Shown here piece by piece: positions 1 through 8,877 of a stretch of 64,000 nt of DNA (position 1 is its first letter; the number at the start of each line of letters is the position of its first letter). This DNA is from Azospirillum sp. TSA2s (lineage in GTDB: Bacteria > Pseudomonadota > Alphaproteobacteria > Azospirillales > Azospirillaceae), in NCBI RefSeq assembly GCF_004923315.1, contig NZ_CP039650.1, forward strand, positions 2,071,501-2,135,500, written 5' to 3'. Both the position numbers and the translations under genes were made by a program. The notes under the pieces were generated by a model. It saw nothing but the letters and a program-made list of their open reading frames with translations. It was not told the DNA's origin and searched no databases.

Positions 1-1112
1 GGGACCAGGACCTCCAGCGTGTTGCCGGAGGCGACGCGGGTCGCCCAGCTCGGCTTCTCGGCACTGACCTTCTGCTTGAAGGCGACGATGGTGTCGGCGA
101 GCGCGGAGGGAACGCCGCGGCCGAAGGCCTCGTCGAACGCCTTGCCGGCACCTTCGGTCAGGGTGGCGCGGCGGCCGGCCCAGGCGGCGTAGGCGTCGGC
201 GCTGCGGGTGCCCGCGGCGCGCCAGGCCGACAGAACCTCGTCGGGAACGACGAAGGGCTCGTGGGTCCAGCCGATGGCGGTGCGGGTCGCGGCGACCTCG
301 TCGGCGCCCAGCGGCGAGCCGTGGCAGCCGTGGGTGTTGGCCTTGTTCGGCGCACCCTTGCCGATGATGGTGCGGCAGGCGATCAGCGTCGGCTTGTCGG
401 TGGAGGTCCGGGCCTGGGCGATGGCCTTCGACACGGCGTCGGTGTCGTGACCGTCGACGGCGATGGTGTTCCAGCCGTAGGAGCGGAAACGCGCCTGGGT
501 GTCGTCGGTGAAGCTGAGGTCGGTCGAGCCGTCGATGGAGATGTGGTTGTCGTCCCACAGCACGATCAGGCGGTTCAGCCCGAGATGGCCGGCCAGCGAG
601 CAGGCCTCGTGGCTGACGCCCTCCATCAGGTCGCCGTCGGAGGCGATGACGTAGGTGTAGTGGTCGATCAGCTCGTCGCCGAAGCGGGCGTTGGTGATCC
701 GCTCCGCCAGCGCCATGCCGACGGCGGTGGAGACGCCCTGGCCCAGCGGACCGGTGGTCATCTCGATGCCCAGGCTGGGATCGACTTCCGGGTGGCCGGG
801 GGTCAGGCTGCCCAGCTGGCGGAAGCGCTTGATCTCGTCGATGGTCATCCGCTCGTAGCCGGTCAGATAGGCCAGCGAGTAGATCAGCATCGAGCCGTGG
901 CCGGCCGACAGCACGAAGCGGTCGCGGTCGGGCCAGGACGGGTTCTTCGGATCGAACTTCAGGTACTGGGTGAACAGGACCGTGGCGACGTCGGCCATGC
1001 CCATCGGCATGCCCGGGTGGCCGGACTTCGCGGCCTCGACCGCGTCCATGGAGAGCGCGCGGATTGCGCTGGCCATCGTGTGGAGGGAGGGCTGGGCGGA
1101 GGCAGCGGACAT
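1..1112 (-). CDS. tkt: Transketolase, N-terminal part (cut by window edge)
   Basis: Thiamine-diphosphate enzyme that transfers two-carbon ketol groups between sugar phosphates in the cytosolic non-oxidative pentose phosphate pathway. Reading from the ATG at 1112, the protein begins [20 protein letters not shown] and shows [11 protein letters not shown] (about residues 28-38), GPLGQG (121-126), the ThDP/Mg motif SDGDLMEG (158-165) and DDNHISI. About 370 residues are present against about 660 in the family; the C-terminal half lies beyond position 1. It is divergent from the zapA block, as is common in alphaproteobacteria where tkt sits near zapA. Family assignment is secure; paralogue identity (tktA versus a Calvin-cycle cbbT) cannot be told here. 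Confidence 0.95.
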   Translation of the reverse strand, partial: MSAASAQPSLHTMASAIRALSMDAVEAAKSGHPGMPMGMADVATVLFTQYLKFDPKNPSWPDRDRFVLSAGHGSMLIYSLAYLTGYERMTIDEIKRFRQLGSLTPGHPEVDPSLGIEMTTGPLGQGVSTAVGMALAERITNARFGDELIDHYTYVIASDGDLMEGVSHEACSLAGHLGLNRLIVLWDDNHISIDGSTDLSFTDDTQARFRSYGWNTIAVDGHDTDAVSKAIAQARTSTDKPTLIACRTIIGKGAPNKANTHGCHGSPLGADEVAATRTAIGWTHEPFVVPDEVLSAWRAAGTRSADAYAAWAGRRATLTEGAGKAFDEAFGRGVPSALADTIVAFKQKVSAEKPSWATRVASGNTLEVLV

Positions 1113-1509
1113 CTGGCGTTTCCTGCGGAGTCGGGCGCGGTTGCGGCGTCGGCAACGGACGTTGCGCGGTCGCCCTGAAAGGCGCCGCGAAACGGGCGCA
1201 CCATGCAGAACCGCCGTCCGCAGGTCAACATGGGAATGGGGTAGGAAATGGTATGGCAGAGGCCCCTCTTCCGTGTGGAAGGCGGCCCGTCCGGCTTTGT
1301 TTCGTCACTGTCGCATCCGCTGCGGCCTTCCGTCACGCCCCGGTATTCCGCATGGGCATTCGGTGGAAGAGTCCGTCGTGACGGTTGACGAGGTCGGCGT
1401 GCCGGCCCAACTCTAGGCGCTCCGAATGGCAGCGGCTCGGCTTGGCGACAGCCGGGGCGGGACCGATGCCCGGCGAACATGACGTGCCCACAGGTCGAGG
1501 TTGACGTCC
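1113..1509. other. Divergent intergenic region, tkt / zapA block
   Basis: About 400 bases without a convincing gene. It must hold the promoters for tkt (leftward) and for the coiled-coil/zapA pair (rightward). Short ORFs here overlap each other in several frames and have no ribosome binding site or recognisable product. I see no clear terminator or riboswitch. Confidence 0.5.
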
Positions 1510-1734
1510 ATGGATTCCCTGAAAGCCGCTCTCGACCGTCTCGGCCGCGCCGTGGACCGGCTGGAACATGCCGCGACGGCCCGCGATGAGCGGGTGGTCC
1601 GGCGCGAACAGGACTTGTCGCAGGCGCTGGAGACCGCGCGGGCGGACCGGGCGACCGCCCAGGCGACCGCGGAGGCGGTGTCCCAGCGTCTGGAGGTCGC
1701 CATCGCCCGACTGCAACAAGTGCTGGAGAGCTGA
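1510..1734 (+). CDS. Small coiled-coil protein (DUF4164-like) upstream of zapA
   Basis: A 74-residue protein that is almost entirely a predicted coiled coil: heptad-like spacing of Leu/Ala/Val with many Glu, Arg and Asp from about residue 4 to the C-terminus (for example LKAALDRLGRAVDRLEHAA). There is no signal peptide or membrane segment. An in-frame TTG lies at 1501, but the ATG at 1510 is the natural start. It ends four bases before zapA, so the two are probably cotranscribed and translationally coupled. A small coiled-coil protein of the DUF4164 type in front of zapA is a known alphaproteobacterial arrangement; a role with ZapA at the division ring is inference. Confidence 0.75.
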   Translation: MDSLKAALDRLGRAVDRLEHAATARDERVVRREQDLSQALETARADRATAQATAEAVSQRLEVAIARLQQVLES

Positions 1735-1738
1735 CGCC

Positions 1739-2047
1739 ATGGCCCAGGTCGACATCGAAGTGAACGGCCGCTTCTATCGCATGCTGTGCGAGGACGGGCA
1801 GGAGGCGCGGCTGCGGGAACTGGCGGCCTATGTCGACGACCGGCTGCGCCGGCTGACCGGCGGCGGCCGCAGCGGGTCGGAGGCGCAGATGATGCTGATG
1901 ACCTGTCTGGTGCTGGCCGACGAGCTGCAGGACGTGATGTCCGGCAAGGGCATAGCGCCTGCCGTGGACGAGGGCGCGGTGGTCGGCGAACTCGATCGTG
2001 TGGCAAAACGCATCGAAGAGGTTGCCGCGCGGCTCGAGCGCGCCTAG
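1739..2047 (+). CDS. zapA: Cell division protein ZapA
   Basis: ZapA binds FtsZ and bundles protofilaments at midcell. The 102-residue protein begins MAQVDIEVNGRFYRMLCEDG, the family's N-terminal FtsZ-binding domain (VEVNGR-Y-L-C-x2-G), followed by LRELAAYVDDRLRRL and a C-terminal coiled coil (about residues 70-102, ending RIEEVAARLERA). Length matches the usual 100-110. The ATG at 1739 lies just behind the stop of the preceding gene, with the end of that gene supplying a GGAGAG-like ribosome binding site. The 6S RNA gene follows directly, the classic zapA-ssrS-ygfA order, which supports both calls. Confidence 0.93.
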   Translation: MAQVDIEVNGRFYRMLCEDGQEARLRELAAYVDDRLRRLTGGGRSGSEAQMMLMTCLVLADELQDVMSGKGIAPAVDEGAVVGELDRVAKRIEEVAARLERA

Positions 2048-2055
2048 ATTGGTAC

Positions 2056-2228
2056 ACGGAAGGACCGCTGCCTGGTTCGACAGGCTGCAATAATCCCCAG
2101 GGCCGATAACCTTGATCTCTAGGGAGCTGTCCCTGTCCGGCCCATTGGGCCGGGTACACGGCGCCCACCTGCTCATGCAGGCCATGGAGGATAGGCACAT
2201 GGCCACCGGCCGAGGCGGCGCCTTCCAC
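2056..2228 (+). ncRNA. ssrS: 6S RNA
   Basis: 6S RNA binds the sigma70 holoenzyme by mimicking an open promoter. The sequence between zapA and the cyclo-ligase gene has the right length (about 170 nt) and layout: terminal arms GGAAGG (2058-2063) and CCTTCC (2221-2226) pair; the strand TAATCCCCAGGGCCGATAAC matches the 5' side of the central bubble (compare CCCCUGAGCCGAUA in E. coli); GTCCGGCCCATTGGGCCGG forms the apical hairpin; CACCTGCTCATGCAGG lies on the return strand. Its position in front of the ygfA gene is the conserved location. Exact ends are approximate. Confidence 0.88.
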
Positions 2229-2256
2229 CCTTTTCTCCCTTGCCGTGCAGTCCGCG

Positions 2257-2841
2257 ATGACCGATCCGCAAGCCAAGGACGCCGCCCGACGCGAGGCGCG
2301 CGCCCGGCGTGACGCCATCGCCGACTCCGACCGCTCCTTCGCCTCGACCGCCGTGCGCGACCGCATCGCCGAACTGGCGCGCGGCGGCCATCTGCCGCGC
2401 GGCGACGCCGGGGGATATTGGCCGCTCGGCTCGGAACTCGACGCGCGGCCGGCTTTGCTCCATCTTAGGAAACTTGGTCACTCCGTCGGGCTGCCGGTGT
2501 CGGGGCCGCGCGGGACCGCGCTGGTCTTCCGCGACTGGGACCCGCAGGCGCCGATGGCGGTCGGCCGTTACGGCATCCAGGAGCCGGCGGAGGGGGGCGC
2601 GGTGCTGCGGCCGTCGCTGCTGCTTGTGCCGCTGCTGGCCTTCGACCGCTCCGGCCACCGGCTGGGCTATGGCGCCGGTTATTACGACCGGACGCTGGAT
2701 GCCCTGCGCGACGGCGGCGCGGTGATCGCGGTCGGCGTGGCCTTCGCCGCGCAGGAAATGCCGGCGGTGCCGGTGGACGGCCATGACGAGCGGCTGGACT
2801 GGATCGTAACGGAGCGCGAGACGCTCCGCATTCATAGATAA
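2257..2841 (+). CDS. ygfA: 5-formyltetrahydrofolate cyclo-ligase
   Basis: Converts 5-formyl-THF to 5,10-methenyl-THF with ATP, recovering folate for one-carbon metabolism. Start ATG at 2257 gives MTDPQAKDAARREARARRDA, the family's basic N-terminus; a GTG four codons upstream is a weaker alternative. The ATP/folate signature is present: VPLLAFDRSGHRLGYGAGYYDRTL (about 125-150), including the glycine-rich GYGAGYYDR loop, then VAFAAQEMPAVPVDGHDERLDWIVTE. Length is 194 residues, normal. It follows 6S RNA as in many proteobacteria; processing of 6S from a joint transcript is plausible. Confidence 0.93.
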   Translation: MTDPQAKDAARREARARRDAIADSDRSFASTAVRDRIAELARGGHLPRGDAGGYWPLGSELDARPALLHLRKLGHSVGLPVSGPRGTALVFRDWDPQAPMAVGRYGIQEPAEGGAVLRPSLLLVPLLAFDRSGHRLGYGAGYYDRTLDALRDGGAVIAVGVAFAAQEMPAVPVDGHDERLDWIVTERETLRIHR

Positions 2842-2863
2842 GTTCTTCGGGAAGGTTGGGGCG

Positions 2864-3688
2864 ATGCGGATTCTGTTCTTCGGCGATGTGGTGGGCCGGG
2901 CCGGGCGCGAGGCGGTGCTGGCGCACATGCCGATGCTGCGCGAACGGCTGGACCCCGACCTGACCGTGGTCAACGGCGAGAATTCCGCCGGCGGCTATGG
3001 CGTCACGGTCAAGATCGCCGAAGAGTTCTTCGAGGCCGGCATCGACGTGGTGACGCTGGGCAACCACACCTGGGACCAGAAGGAACTGGTTTCCACCATC
3101 GAACAGCAGCCGCGCATCATCCGCCCGCTGAATTACCCGGAGGGCACGCCCGGCCGCGGATTCGTGCTGCTGCAGGCGCGCGGCGGGCGCAAGGTGCTGG
3201 TCATCAACGTGCTGCTTCGCCTGTTCATGGAGCCGATGGACGATCCGTTCGCCGCCGTGGACCGGGTGCTGAAGGCGCATCGCCTCGGGCCGGGGGGCGT
3301 CGATGCCGTGTTGGTCGACATGCATGGCGAGGCCACCAGCGAGAAGATGATCATGGGCCATTTCTGCGACGGCCGCGCCTCGCTGGTGGTGGGCACCCAC
3401 AGCCACGTGCCGACCGCCGACCATATGGTCCTGCCGAAGGGCACCGCCTATCAGTCGGACGCCGGCATGTGCGGCGATTACGACAGCGCCATCGGCATGA
3501 AGAAGGAGGTGGCGCTGGCCAAGATGGTGCGCAAGCTGCCGACCGAACGGCTGTCCCCGGCGGAAGGGGAGGGCACCGTCTGCGGCTGCTATGTGGAGAC
3601 CGACGACCGCACCGGGCTGGCGGTCCGCATCGAGCCGCTGCGCATCGGCGGGCGGCTGAGCCAGACTTTGCCGGAACGGATGCAGTAG
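2864..3688 (+). CDS. YmdB-family metallophosphoesterase (TIGR00282 type)
   Basis: Member of the calcineurin-like family that includes Bacillus YmdB, a 2',3'-cyclic-nucleotide 2'-phosphodiesterase. All metal-ligand motifs are visible: GDVVGRAGR at the N-terminus (metal Asp), NGENSAGG (Glu-Asn near residue 40), GNHTWDQ (near 68), DMHGEATSEK (about 150) and GTHSHVPTADH (about 178). Length of 274 residues fits the family (about 265). It starts 22 bases after the cyclo-ligase stop with GGAAGGTTGGGGCG ahead of the ATG, so the two likely form an operon. The biochemical class is firm; the physiological substrate in this organism is unknown. Confidence 0.88.
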   Translation: MRILFFGDVVGRAGREAVLAHMPMLRERLDPDLTVVNGENSAGGYGVTVKIAEEFFEAGIDVVTLGNHTWDQKELVSTIEQQPRIIRPLNYPEGTPGRGFVLLQARGGRKVLVINVLLRLFMEPMDDPFAAVDRVLKAHRLGPGGVDAVLVDMHGEATSEKMIMGHFCDGRASLVVGTHSHVPTADHMVLPKGTAYQSDAGMCGDYDSAIGMKKEVALAKMVRKLPTERLSPAEGEGTVCGCYVETDDRTGLAVRIEPLRIGGRLSQTLPERMQ

Positions 3689-3696
3689 GGAATGCG

Positions 3697-3850
3697 CCCT
3701 CTCCCGTCCCGGGAGAGGGAGGGGACCCACGAAGTGGGGAGGGTGAGGGGTAGAGCAAGAATCCCGGACCGCATGGTTTCTTGGAGCACCCCTCACCCTT
3801 CCCACCGCTTCGCGGCGGGCCCCTTCCCTCTCCCAGGGCGGGAGAGGGAG
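3697..3850. repeat. Palindromic intergenic repeat pair (REP/BIME-like, family A)
   Basis: Two arms face each other. The left begins CCTCTCCCGTCCCGGGAGAG and continues AGGGGACCC...GTGGGGAGGGTGAGGGG. The right carries CCCCTCACCC, a CGCTTCGCGGCG hairpin, then CCCTTCCCTCTCCC and GGGCGGGAGAGGG. Each arm is itself a hairpin and the pair is an inverted repeat. The same family occurs at 5381-5492 and 43573-43724, and in part at 21687-21711 and 23226-23242. It fills the ymdB-yebC gap; the rest of 3689-4024 shows no gene. Confidence 0.8.
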
Positions 3851-4024
3851 ACTATGCGAGCGTCCGGTCCCCGGCCGCGCCGCAATCTCGCCATATTGAC
3901 TTTCTAATCCCGTGGGTGTCGTCTCCCGCGCCGAAAAGGTGCGGTGGGGCGGCAGACCTGTTACATGTGTCGTGCGCTCACCCCGCCCGATTGACCATTT
4001 TCCGCTTCGAGGCTCGTTCGACCC

Positions 4025-4777
4025 ATGGCCGGTCATTCCCAGTTCAAGAACATCATGCACCGCAAGGGCGCGCAGGACGCCAAGCGGTCCAAGATCTTCA
4101 ACAAGCTCGCCCGCGAGATCACCGTCGCCGCCAAGAGCGGCCTGCCCGACCCGGCGGCCAACCCGCGCCTGCGCGCCGCCATCCTGGCCGGACGCGCGCA
4201 GAACATGCCGCGCGACCGCATCGACCGCGCCATCAAGCAGGGCACGCCCGGCGGCGGCGACGACGCGAACTATGAAGAGGTGCGGTACGAGGGCTACGGC
4301 CCCGGCGGCGTCGCCCTGATTGTCGAGGCGCTGACCGACAACCGCAACCGCACCGCCGCGGAAGTGCGCTCCAGCTTCACCAAATATGGCGGCAGCCTGG
4401 GCGAGACCAATTCGGTCAGCTTCATGTTCAACCGCATCGGCGCGATCTATTACCCGGCCGCCGCGGCGGATGCCGACGCCGTGTTCGAGGTTGCGCTGGA
4501 GGCCGGTGCCGACAACGTCGAATCCGACGAGAACGGCCATGAGGTCACCACCACGGTCGAGAATTTCGGCGCCGTGCGCGACGCGCTGGAGGCCAAGTTC
4601 GGCGGTGCGGAGAGCGCGCGTCTGACCTGGCGCCCGCTGAACACCGTCGCCCCGTCCGAGGATGCCGCGGCCAGCCTGCTGAAGCTGCTGGACGTGCTGG
4701 AGGACAACGACGACGTCCAGGTGGTCGAAGGCAACTTCGACATCTCCGACGAGCTGATGCAGAAGCTGACCGCGTAA
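4025..4777 (+). CDS. yebC: YebC/PmpR-family protein (TACO1 family)
   Basis: YebC-family proteins act as DNA-binding regulators in some species and, as shown more recently, as translation factors that help ribosomes through proline stretches. The 250-residue sequence begins [20 protein letters not shown], the invariant family opening, followed by [19 protein letters not shown], then [16 protein letters not shown] and [19 protein letters not shown]. Length is standard. It lies 36 bases before ruvC, matching the common yebC-ruvC-ruvA-ruvB order. The family is certain; which of the proposed roles applies is not decidable from sequence. The window's polyproline-rich TolA and TonB would be natural clients if the translation role holds. 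Confidence 0.94.
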   Translation: MAGHSQFKNIMHRKGAQDAKRSKIFNKLAREITVAAKSGLPDPAANPRLRAAILAGRAQNMPRDRIDRAIKQGTPGGGDDANYEEVRYEGYGPGGVALIVEALTDNRNRTAAEVRSSFTKYGGSLGETNSVSFMFNRIGAIYYPAAAADADAVFEVALEAGADNVESDENGHEVTTTVENFGAVRDALEAKFGGAESARLTWRPLNTVAPSEDAAASLLKLLDVLEDNDDVQVVEGNFDISDELMQKLTA

Positions 4778-4813
4778 GCTGAACGCTGGTCTTGCGAGCG
4801 GAGTACGGGTGCC

Positions 4814-5899
4814 GTGTTTGCCCACGCCGGACGGCCCGGACGGACTGATGCGACGGTGCCTTCGCCGGTGCGGCTGCTGGGGATCGACCCCGGCCTGCGC
4901 CACACCGGCTGGGGCATCATCGACGTGGCGGGCAACCGCCTGAGCCACGTCGCCGACGGCGCGGTGCATTCCGACGACTCCTGCCCGCTGGCCGAACGGC
5001 TGGTGCAGCTCCACGACGCGCTGTCGGCAGTGGTGGAGCGCTACCACCCCGACGAGGCGGCGGTGGAGGAGACCTTCGTCAACAGCAACGCCGTCTCCAC
5101 TCTGAAGCTGGGACAGGCCCGCGCCGTGGCCCTGCTGGTGCCGGCCCAGGCCGGGCTGGCGGTGGCGGAATACGCCAACAACATGGTCAAGAAGGCGGTC
5201 GTCGGCCAGGGCCGTGCCGAGAAGGCGCAGGTCCAGACGATGGTGCGCCTGCTGCTGCCCGGCTGCGAGATCGGCAGCCCGGACGCCGCCGACGCGCTGG
5301 CCGTGGCGATCTGCCACGCGCACCACCGCGCCAGTTGGACGATGTGGCGGCGGGGCGGCGACACCGCGGGGAAGCAAATCCTCTCCCCCCCGGGGAGAGG
5401 GGAGGGTGAGGGGGACGCGCGGCGTGCCTCGCCCAAGACTCCACGCGGTGCTTCCCCCTCACCCCGACCCTCTCCCCGGGGGGGAGAGGGGGATATGGCG
5501 AGCATCGCAAAGGCGAAGCCCACTGACTACATAGCCGGGCGCGCGCGCGACCTGCGGATGAACGCCACGGATGTGGAAAAGATCGTCTGGCAGAAGCTGC
5601 GCAATGCCCAGCTCGGCGCAAAATTCCGGCGTCAGGAGCCGATCCTGGGCTTCGTCGCCGACTTCGTCGCCCATGACCATCGCCTGATCATCGAACTGGA
5701 CGGCGGCCAGCATGCCGAGCAGCGCGCCGCCCATGACGAAAGGCGGGCACGGATGCTGGAGCAGGCCGGCTTCCGCATTCTGCGCTTCTGGAACACCGAT
5801 GTGATCGACAACCTTGACGGCGTGCTGGAGACCATCCGCGCGCGTCTCGAAGAGACTTCCATTCTTCGCAGCCAGCCCTCGGGCCGGGAGTTCCCATGA
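4814..5899 (+). CDS. ruvC: RuvC Holliday-junction resolvase read through into a DUF559 nuclease module
   Basis: RuvC is the dimeric nuclease that cuts Holliday junctions held by RuvAB. Residues about 19-185 are a complete Ruv[21 protein letters not shown] (first catalytic Asp), VEETFVNSN (Glu), [13 protein letters not shown], and [17 protein letters not shown] (C-terminal Asp pair). Instead of stopping near residue 190, the frame stays open through a palindromic repeat (residues about 189-227, PGRGEGEGD...[12 protein letters not shown]) and into a DUF559 endonuclease-like domain (228-361), so the ORF is 361 residues against about 170 for RuvC. GTG starts at 4814 (preceded by GGAG), 4856 and 4868 are possible; 4868 gives the family-like opening. 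The stop overlaps the ruvA ATG by four bases. Whether the long form or two separate products are made is unknown. Confidence 0.85.
   Translation: MFAHAGRPGRTDATVPSPVRLLGIDPGLRHTGWGIIDVAGNRLSHVADGAVHSDDSCPLAERLVQLHDALSAVVERYHPDEAAVEETFVNSNAVSTLKLGQARAVALLVPAQAGLAVAEYANNMVKKAVVGQGRAEKAQVQTMVRLLLPGCEIGSPDAADALAVAICHAHHRASWTMWRRGGDTAGKQILSPPGRGEGEGDARRASPKTPRGASPSPRPSPRGGEGDMASIAKAKPTDYIAGRARDLRMNATDVEKIVWQKLRNAQLGAKFRRQEPILGFVADFVAHDHRLIIELDGGQHAEQRAAHDERRARMLEQAGFRILRFWNTDVIDNLDGVLETIRARLEETSILRSQPSGREFP
5381..5492. repeat. Palindromic repeat (family A) inside the ruvC ORF
   Basis: Left arm CTCTCCCCCCCGGGGAGAG (5381-5399) followed by GGGAGGGTGAGGGGGA; right arm TCCCCCTCACCCCGACCCTC then TCCCCGGGGGGGAGAG (5454-5492). 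The arms are inverted copies, the same layout as the intergenic repeats at 3697 and 43573. Here the element is translated as a Gly/Pro/Arg/Ser-rich linker with no stop in frame. Its last bases, GGGGGAGAGGGGGAT, sit directly upstream of an internal ATG at 5495 and could serve as a ribosome binding site. Confidence 0.85.
5495..5899 (+). other. DUF559 (Vsr-like PD-(D/E)XK) module, possible separate internal start
   Basis: Residues 228-361 of the ruvC ORF form a stand-alone-looking gene: ATG at 5495 ([20 protein letters not shown]), purine-rich Shine-Dalgarno-like sequence 4-12 bases before it, and 134 residues, the normal size of DUF559 proteins. Conserved features: [38 protein letters not shown] (catalytic Asp), [13 protein letters not shown] (Glu-Asp-Gly-x-Gln-His) and [12 protein letters not shown]. 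The fold belongs to the very-short-patch-repair/restriction nuclease superfamily. Function is not established for the family. Confidence 0.7.
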
Positions 5900-6522
5900 T
5901 CGCCAAGCTGACCGGCATCGTCGATTCCACCGGCACCGACTGGGTCGTGCTCGACGTGAACGGCGTCGGTTACCTGCTGTCCTGCTCCAACCGCACGCTG
6001 TCGCGCCTGGCGGTGGGTGAGCGGGCGTCGCTGGTGGTCGAGACCTTCATCCGCGAGGAACGCATCGTCCTGCATGGCTTCGGCGATCAGGCGGAGCGGG
6101 AGTGGTTCAAGCTGCTGACCACCATCCAGGGCGTCGGCGCCCGGCTGGCGCTGTCGATCCTGGGCGTGCTCGACCCCGACCAACTGACCCGTGCCATCGC
6201 CTCGCAGGACAAGACCGCGCTGGTGCGCGCCGACGGCGTCGGGCCGAAGGTGGCGGCGCGCATCCTCAACGAACTCAAGGACAAGGTCGGCAATCTGGCG
6301 CTCGGCCCCGCGGCGACCGCGGGTGCGCCGGCCGGCAAGGGCGCCCCCGCCGCCGTTCCGGGCGCCAGCCCGGCGCTGGCCGACGCGGTGTCGGCGCTGG
6401 TCAATCTCGGCTATGGCCGGTCGGAGGCCTTCGGCGCGGTCGTCGCCGCCGGGCGCGTGCTGGGCGATGACGCCGGCGTGTCCGATCTGATCCGCCAGGG
6501 CCTCAAGGAACTCAGCCAATGA
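5896..6522 (+). CDS. ruvA: Holliday junction branch migration protein RuvA
   Basis: RuvA forms the tetrameric platform that holds the four-way junction and loads RuvB hexamers. The 208-residue protein starts [20 protein letters not shown] (OB-fold), has two helix-hairpin-helix DNA contacts ([17 protein letters not shown] near 70-85 and [19 protein letters not shown] near 110-128), an Ala/Pro/Gly flexible linker (about 135-160) and the RuvB-binding C-terminal domain ([20 protein letters not shown]). Its ATG overlaps the upstream stop (ATGA) and its own stop overlaps ruvB, so the three genes are translationally coupled. Confidence 0.96.
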   Translation: MIAKLTGIVDSTGTDWVVLDVNGVGYLLSCSNRTLSRLAVGERASLVVETFIREERIVLHGFGDQAEREWFKLLTTIQGVGARLALSILGVLDPDQLTRAIASQDKTALVRADGVGPKVAARILNELKDKVGNLALGPAATAGAPAGKGAPAAVPGASPALADAVSALVNLGYGRSEAFGAVVAAGRVLGDDAGVSDLIRQGLKELSQ

Positions 6523-7604
6523 GCGACCCCCACAACGATCGTCTGGTCCAGCCGGGCCAGGGACACGGCGATTCCGCCGAGTCGTCGATCCGCCCGCTGT
6601 CGCTCGCCGAATTCATCGGCCAGCGGCAGGCGCGCGAGAACCTGTCGATCTTCATCCAGGCCGCCCGCTCCCGCAACGAGGCGCTGGACCATGTGCTGCT
6701 GTTCGGGCCCCCCGGCCTGGGCAAGACGACGCTGGCGCAGATCGTGGCGCGCGAGCTGGGGGTGGGCTTCCGGGCCACCTCCGGGCCGGTCATCGCGCGG
6801 GCCGGCGATCTGGCGGCGCTGCTGACGAATCTGCAGCCGCACGACGTCCTCTTCATCGACGAGATTCATCGCCTTAATCCCGCCGTGGAAGAGGTGCTCT
6901 ATCCCGCCATGGAGGATTTCCAGCTCGACCTCATCATCGGCGAAGGCCCGTCGGCGCGGTCCATCCGGATCGATCTGCCGCCCTTCACCCTCGTCGGCGC
7001 CACGACGCGCAGCGGCCTGATCACGCGCCCCTTGCGCGAACGCTTCGGCATTCCCGTGCGCCTGCAATTCTACGAGCCGGACGAGCTGGAGCTGATCGTG
7101 CGCCGCGCCGCCGGCGTTCTCGGCATGGGCATCACGCCGGAAGGCGCGCGCGAGATCGCCAACCGCTCGCGCGGGACGCCGCGCGTGTCGGGCCGGCTGC
7201 TGCGCCGGGTGCGTGATTTCGCCGCGGTCGCCGGGGTGGAGGAGGTCGACAAGCGGGTCGCCGATGCCGCGCTGACCCGGCTGGAGGTCGACCGGCTGGG
7301 GCTGGACAGCATGGACCGCCGCTATCTCGGGCTGGTCGCCAACAACTATGGCGGCGGGCCGGTGGGCGTCGAGACGCTGGGCGCCGCGCTGGGCGAGCAG
7401 CGCGACGTGCTGGAGGAGGTGGTCGAGCCCTACCTGATCCAGCAGGGCTTCCTGCAGCGCACCCCGCGCGGGCGCATGCTGACCGACCAGGGTTTCCGCT
7501 ATCTCGGCCTCAACCCACCGAACGCGCCGCTCCGGCAACTCGACCTGCTGGACCGGGTTCCCGATCCGACCGAAGGCCCCACGGACGAGGATGGCGATGA
7601 GTAA
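6519..7604 (+). CDS. ruvB: Holliday junction helicase RuvB
   Basis: AAA+ motor that pumps DNA through the RuvA-bound junction. It has 361 residues (a little over the usual 340). Walker A is GPPGLGKTT (about 64-72), Walker [10 protein letters not shown] (about 111-119), sensor 1 GATTRSG, the arginine-finger segment RPLRERFGI, and the C-terminal winged helix begins around [14 protein letters not shown]. Start ATG at 6519 overlaps the ruvA stop by four bases. Its own end overlaps the next gene (ybgC), linking the ruv and tol blocks on one transcript. Confidence 0.97.
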   Translation: MSDPHNDRLVQPGQGHGDSAESSIRPLSLAEFIGQRQARENLSIFIQAARSRNEALDHVLLFGPPGLGKTTLAQIVARELGVGFRATSGPVIARAGDLAALLTNLQPHDVLFIDEIHRLNPAVEEVLYPAMEDFQLDLIIGEGPSARSIRIDLPPFTLVGATTRSGLITRPLRERFGIPVRLQFYEPDELELIVRRAAGVLGMGITPEGAREIANRSRGTPRVSGRLLRRVRDFAAVAGVEEVDKRVADAALTRLEVDRLGLDSMDRRYLGLVANNYGGGPVGVETLGAALGEQRDVLEEVVEPYLIQQGFLQRTPRGRMLTDQGFRYLGLNPPNAPLRQLDLLDRVPDPTEGPTDEDGDE

Positions 7605-8079
7605 CGTCGCTCCGTCCCTCTCGGGCCGGTTCGCGGAGGACGGCACGCATCGCTATCCGCTGCGGGTCTATTACGAGGATACCGACGCCGGCGGCATCGT
7701 CTACCACGCCAATTACCTGCGATTCGCGGAGCGGGCGCGGACGGAGATGCTGTACCTGATGGGCTTCCGTCAGAAGGAGATGGCGGAGGGTTTGGGCGAT
7801 GTCACAGGTGTGTCATTTGCGGTACGGCGCCTGACCATCGATTTTGACGCCCCTGCCAAGCTGGAGGACACGCTTGAAGTGGAAACCCGAATCGTCGATA
7901 TCCGCGGAGCCTCCTTCGCAGTTGCACAAGTCATCCGCCGCGACGGTCGCGTGCTGGCGCGCGCCGACCTGCAGCTGGTGACGATCAACCGGGCCGGGCG
8001 GGCCGTGCGCCTTCCCGAACCGGTGAAAGCGGCGATGGAGTCGCTGCATGCAAAGCAAAGCTCTCTTCCGCCTGTCTGA
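7591..8079 (+). CDS. ybgC: Tol-Pal-associated acyl-CoA thioesterase YbgC
   Basis: Hot-dog-fold thioesterase that heads the Tol-Pal operon in proteobacteria; a role in phospholipid metabolism is suggested for relatives. The 4-hydroxybenzoyl-CoA thioesterase signature is clear: [25 protein letters not shown] (about 27-51) with the catalytic Asp of EDTDAGG. ATG codons at 7591 and 7597 both fit; both overlap the ruvB end. Length of 162 residues is normal for alphaproteobacteria. Context (directly before tolQ) supports the name. Confidence 0.93.
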   Translation: MAMSNVAPSLSGRFAEDGTHRYPLRVYYEDTDAGGIVYHANYLRFAERARTEMLYLMGFRQKEMAEGLGDVTGVSFAVRRLTIDFDAPAKLEDTLEVETRIVDIRGASFAVAQVIRRDGRVLARADLQLVTINRAGRAVRLPEPVKAAMESLHAKQSSLPPV

Positions 8080-8142
8080 CCCTGCTCGACCATTTCCTTT
8101 CCACATCCCCGTGCCAACAGCGCAACCGCGAGACTGACTGCG

Positions 8143-8874
8143 ATGGACGCCCTGCAAACCGCCCAACTGGCCGGCAACGCCGCCACGACGGCACATGAGA
8201 TCACGATCCTCGGCCTGTTCTGGCAGGCCGACGCGGTCGTCAAGATCGTGATGATGATGCTCGTCGTCGCCTCGATCTGGTGCTGGGCGATCATCATCGA
8301 AAAGCTGATGCGGATCCGCCGCCTGAACGCCCAGGCCGACTCCTTCGAGGAGGCCTTCTGGTCGGGCGGTTCGCTTGACGCGCTGTACGACCGCATCGGC
8401 CAGACCCCGGCCGACCCGATGGCCGCGACCTTCGCCGCCGGCATGCGCGAGTGGCGCCACGCCGCCGACCGCGGCATCGCCGGCACCATGAAGGGCTCGC
8501 TGCAGCAGCGGGTGGAGCGGGTGATGGCGGTGACCATCGGCCGCGAGATGGCGCGGGCCGAACGCTACATGACGTTCCTGGCTTCGGTCGGCTCGACGGC
8601 CCCCTTCATCGGCCTGTTCGGCACGGTGTGGGGCATCATGAACTCCTTCACCTCGATCGCCGGTTCGGGCAACACCAGCCTCGCCGTGGTGGCGCCCGGC
8701 ATCGCCGAGGCGCTGTTCGCCACCGCCATGGGCCTGCTGGCCGCCATCCCGGCGGTGCTGTCCTACAATAAGTTCTCCACCGACCTCGGCCGCTACGCCG
8801 ACCGGCTGGACACCTTCTCGGGCGAGTTCTCGGCGATCCTGTCCCGCCACCTCGAGGAGCGGGGAGCCGCCTGA
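8143..8874 (+). CDS. tolQ: Tol-Pal motor protein TolQ
   Basis: Inner-membrane subunit of the TolQR proton-driven motor that energises outer-membrane constriction during division. 243 residues with three membrane segments: one near residues 35-55 ([20 protein letters not shown]) and two in the conserved core ([20 protein letters not shown] and [20 protein letters not shown]). The proton-path Thr residues of the GTVWG and ALFATAMG helices are present. Start ATG at 8143 after a 63-base gap from ybgC; three bases separate it from tolR. It resembles the ExbB of the copper locus at 59238, but its place beside tolR-A-B-pal settles it as TolQ. Confidence 0.96.
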   Translation: MDALQTAQLAGNAATTAHEITILGLFWQADAVVKIVMMMLVVASIWCWAIIIEKLMRIRRLNAQADSFEEAFWSGGSLDALYDRIGQTPADPMAATFAAGMREWRHAADRGIAGTMKGSLQQRVERVMAVTIGREMARAERYMTFLASVGSTAPFIGLFGTVWGIMNSFTSIAGSGNTSLAVVAPGIAEALFATAMGLLAAIPAVLSYNKFSTDLGRYADRLDTFSGEFSAILSRHLEERGAA

Positions 8875-8877
8875 ACC

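Noticed and set aside
2465-5377. 970-codon open frame on the minus strand
   Set aside because: Antisense to the cyclo-ligase, ymdB, yebC and ruvC genes; a product of GC-rich third positions. Composition (His/Arg/Gly-rich) fits no protein family.
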